Positions 6,466 through 6,668 of a DNA stretch of 6,668 nt are shown one piece after another. Both the position numbers and the translations under genes were made by a program. The DNA comes from Candidatus Margulisiibacteriota bacterium (GTDB taxonomy: Bacteria; Margulisbacteria; Marinamargulisbacteria; DT-59), in assembly GCA_013215865.1 (NCBI GenBank), contig JABSQL010000337.1, positions 1 through 6,668 on the forward strand, written 5' to 3'. Below the pieces are notes generated by a model. That model searched no databases. It was not told where the DNA came from and was given only the letters and a program-made list of their open reading frames with translations. Numbering within the stretch: the first letter of the stretch is position 1; the number at the start of each line of letters is the position of its first letter.

Positions 6466-6668
6466 TATGATAGTATATATAGATTACCTAATACCCAACG
6501 GCTTTTATCATTGTATTCCCCATAATGATTCAAATGGCTCTCCGCAGCCTCCCACCTCTGGAAAGCCGCGATTGTAACCATGAAAAAATATAAAATAGTG
6601 TCGATAGGTGCTAACAAAAGACTTCCAAAGAGCATACATGATATTTTACAGTTCCTCTTACAATTCGG
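6462..6668 (-). CDS. C-terminal fragment of an unidentified, possibly membrane-attached protein
   Basis: The minus strand is open from the window edge (6668) to TAG at 6464-6462, giving 68 residues with the gene's start outside the window. Visible residues 12-36 are hydrophobic (MLFGSLLLAPID then TILYFFMVTIAAF) and could form one membrane segment. They are followed by a polar, amphipathic tail containing FQRWEAAESHLNHYGEYNDK and RWVLGNLYILSY, whose composition looks like a genuine protein rather than a chance frame; GC at about 6490-6570 is also higher than in the adjacent spacer, as in coding regions here. A loose resemblance to the C-termini of membrane glycosyltransferases is not enough to name it. 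It would be convergent with recN. A plus-strand ATG at 6580 opens a competing 29-codon frame to the window end; I prefer the minus strand but cannot exclude the other. Confidence 0.4.
   Translation of the reverse strand, partial: PNCKRNCKISCMLFGSLLLAPIDTILYFFMVTIAAFQRWEAAESHLNHYGEYNDKSRWVLGNLYILSY

Noticed and set aside
6580..6668. Plus-strand ATG frame open to the window end
   Set aside because: Only 29 codons, no ribosome binding site, no recognisable motif, and the opposite strand is open over more than twice the length.

Overview
This is a bacterial chromosomal window, using the standard genetic code, with five recognisable or complete plus-strand genes, one unknown plus-strand gene and one broken minus-strand gene. 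The housekeeping genes (tRNA-dihydrouridine synthase, TlyA, RecN) are bacterial in type. The sequence does not fix the lineage. The Dus fragment departs from the textbook motifs (for example GFLIGQATFGNPW in place of the usual IGRGALGNPW) in a way that recalls uncultured or candidate-phylum bacteria, but this is only a weak hint. Hand counts of a few 60-base lines give roughly 45% GC in the housekeeping genes and about 30% in the unknown gene.

Layout. Positions 2-2812 hold a tight plus-strand operon: the 3' half of a Dus gene, a tandem-GNAT acetyltransferase, tlyA (S4 domain plus FtsJ-like 2'-O-methyltransferase), and a small class I SAM methyltransferase. Each junction is a 4-nt stop/start overlap (ATGA, TTGA, ATGA), so the four genes are probably translationally coupled. 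Two, probably three, of them act on RNA, which suggests an RNA-modification and translation-maintenance cluster.

Positions 2813-4697 look like an accessory insertion. They hold an AT-rich orphan gene of 429 codons that is visibly a diverged tandem duplication of a domain of about 200 residues, then a minus-strand relic of an AAA_14/DUF4143 ATPase whose middle is deleted. Between the relic's start and recN lies a cluster of three 9-bp inverted/direct repeats that includes a perfect 18-bp palindrome. tlyA and recN lie close together in many bacteria, so this block appears to have been inserted between them.

Positions 4698-6296 encode RecN, the SMC-like DNA-repair ATPase, with all ABC ATPase motifs intact. 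The last 372 bases hold no long plus-strand gene. A minus-strand open frame (6668 to 6462) runs in from outside and looks like the C-terminus of an unidentified, possibly membrane-attached protein convergent with recN. A 31-codon Cys-rich ORF with a good ribosome binding site lies at 6370-6465, but only as a weak candidate.
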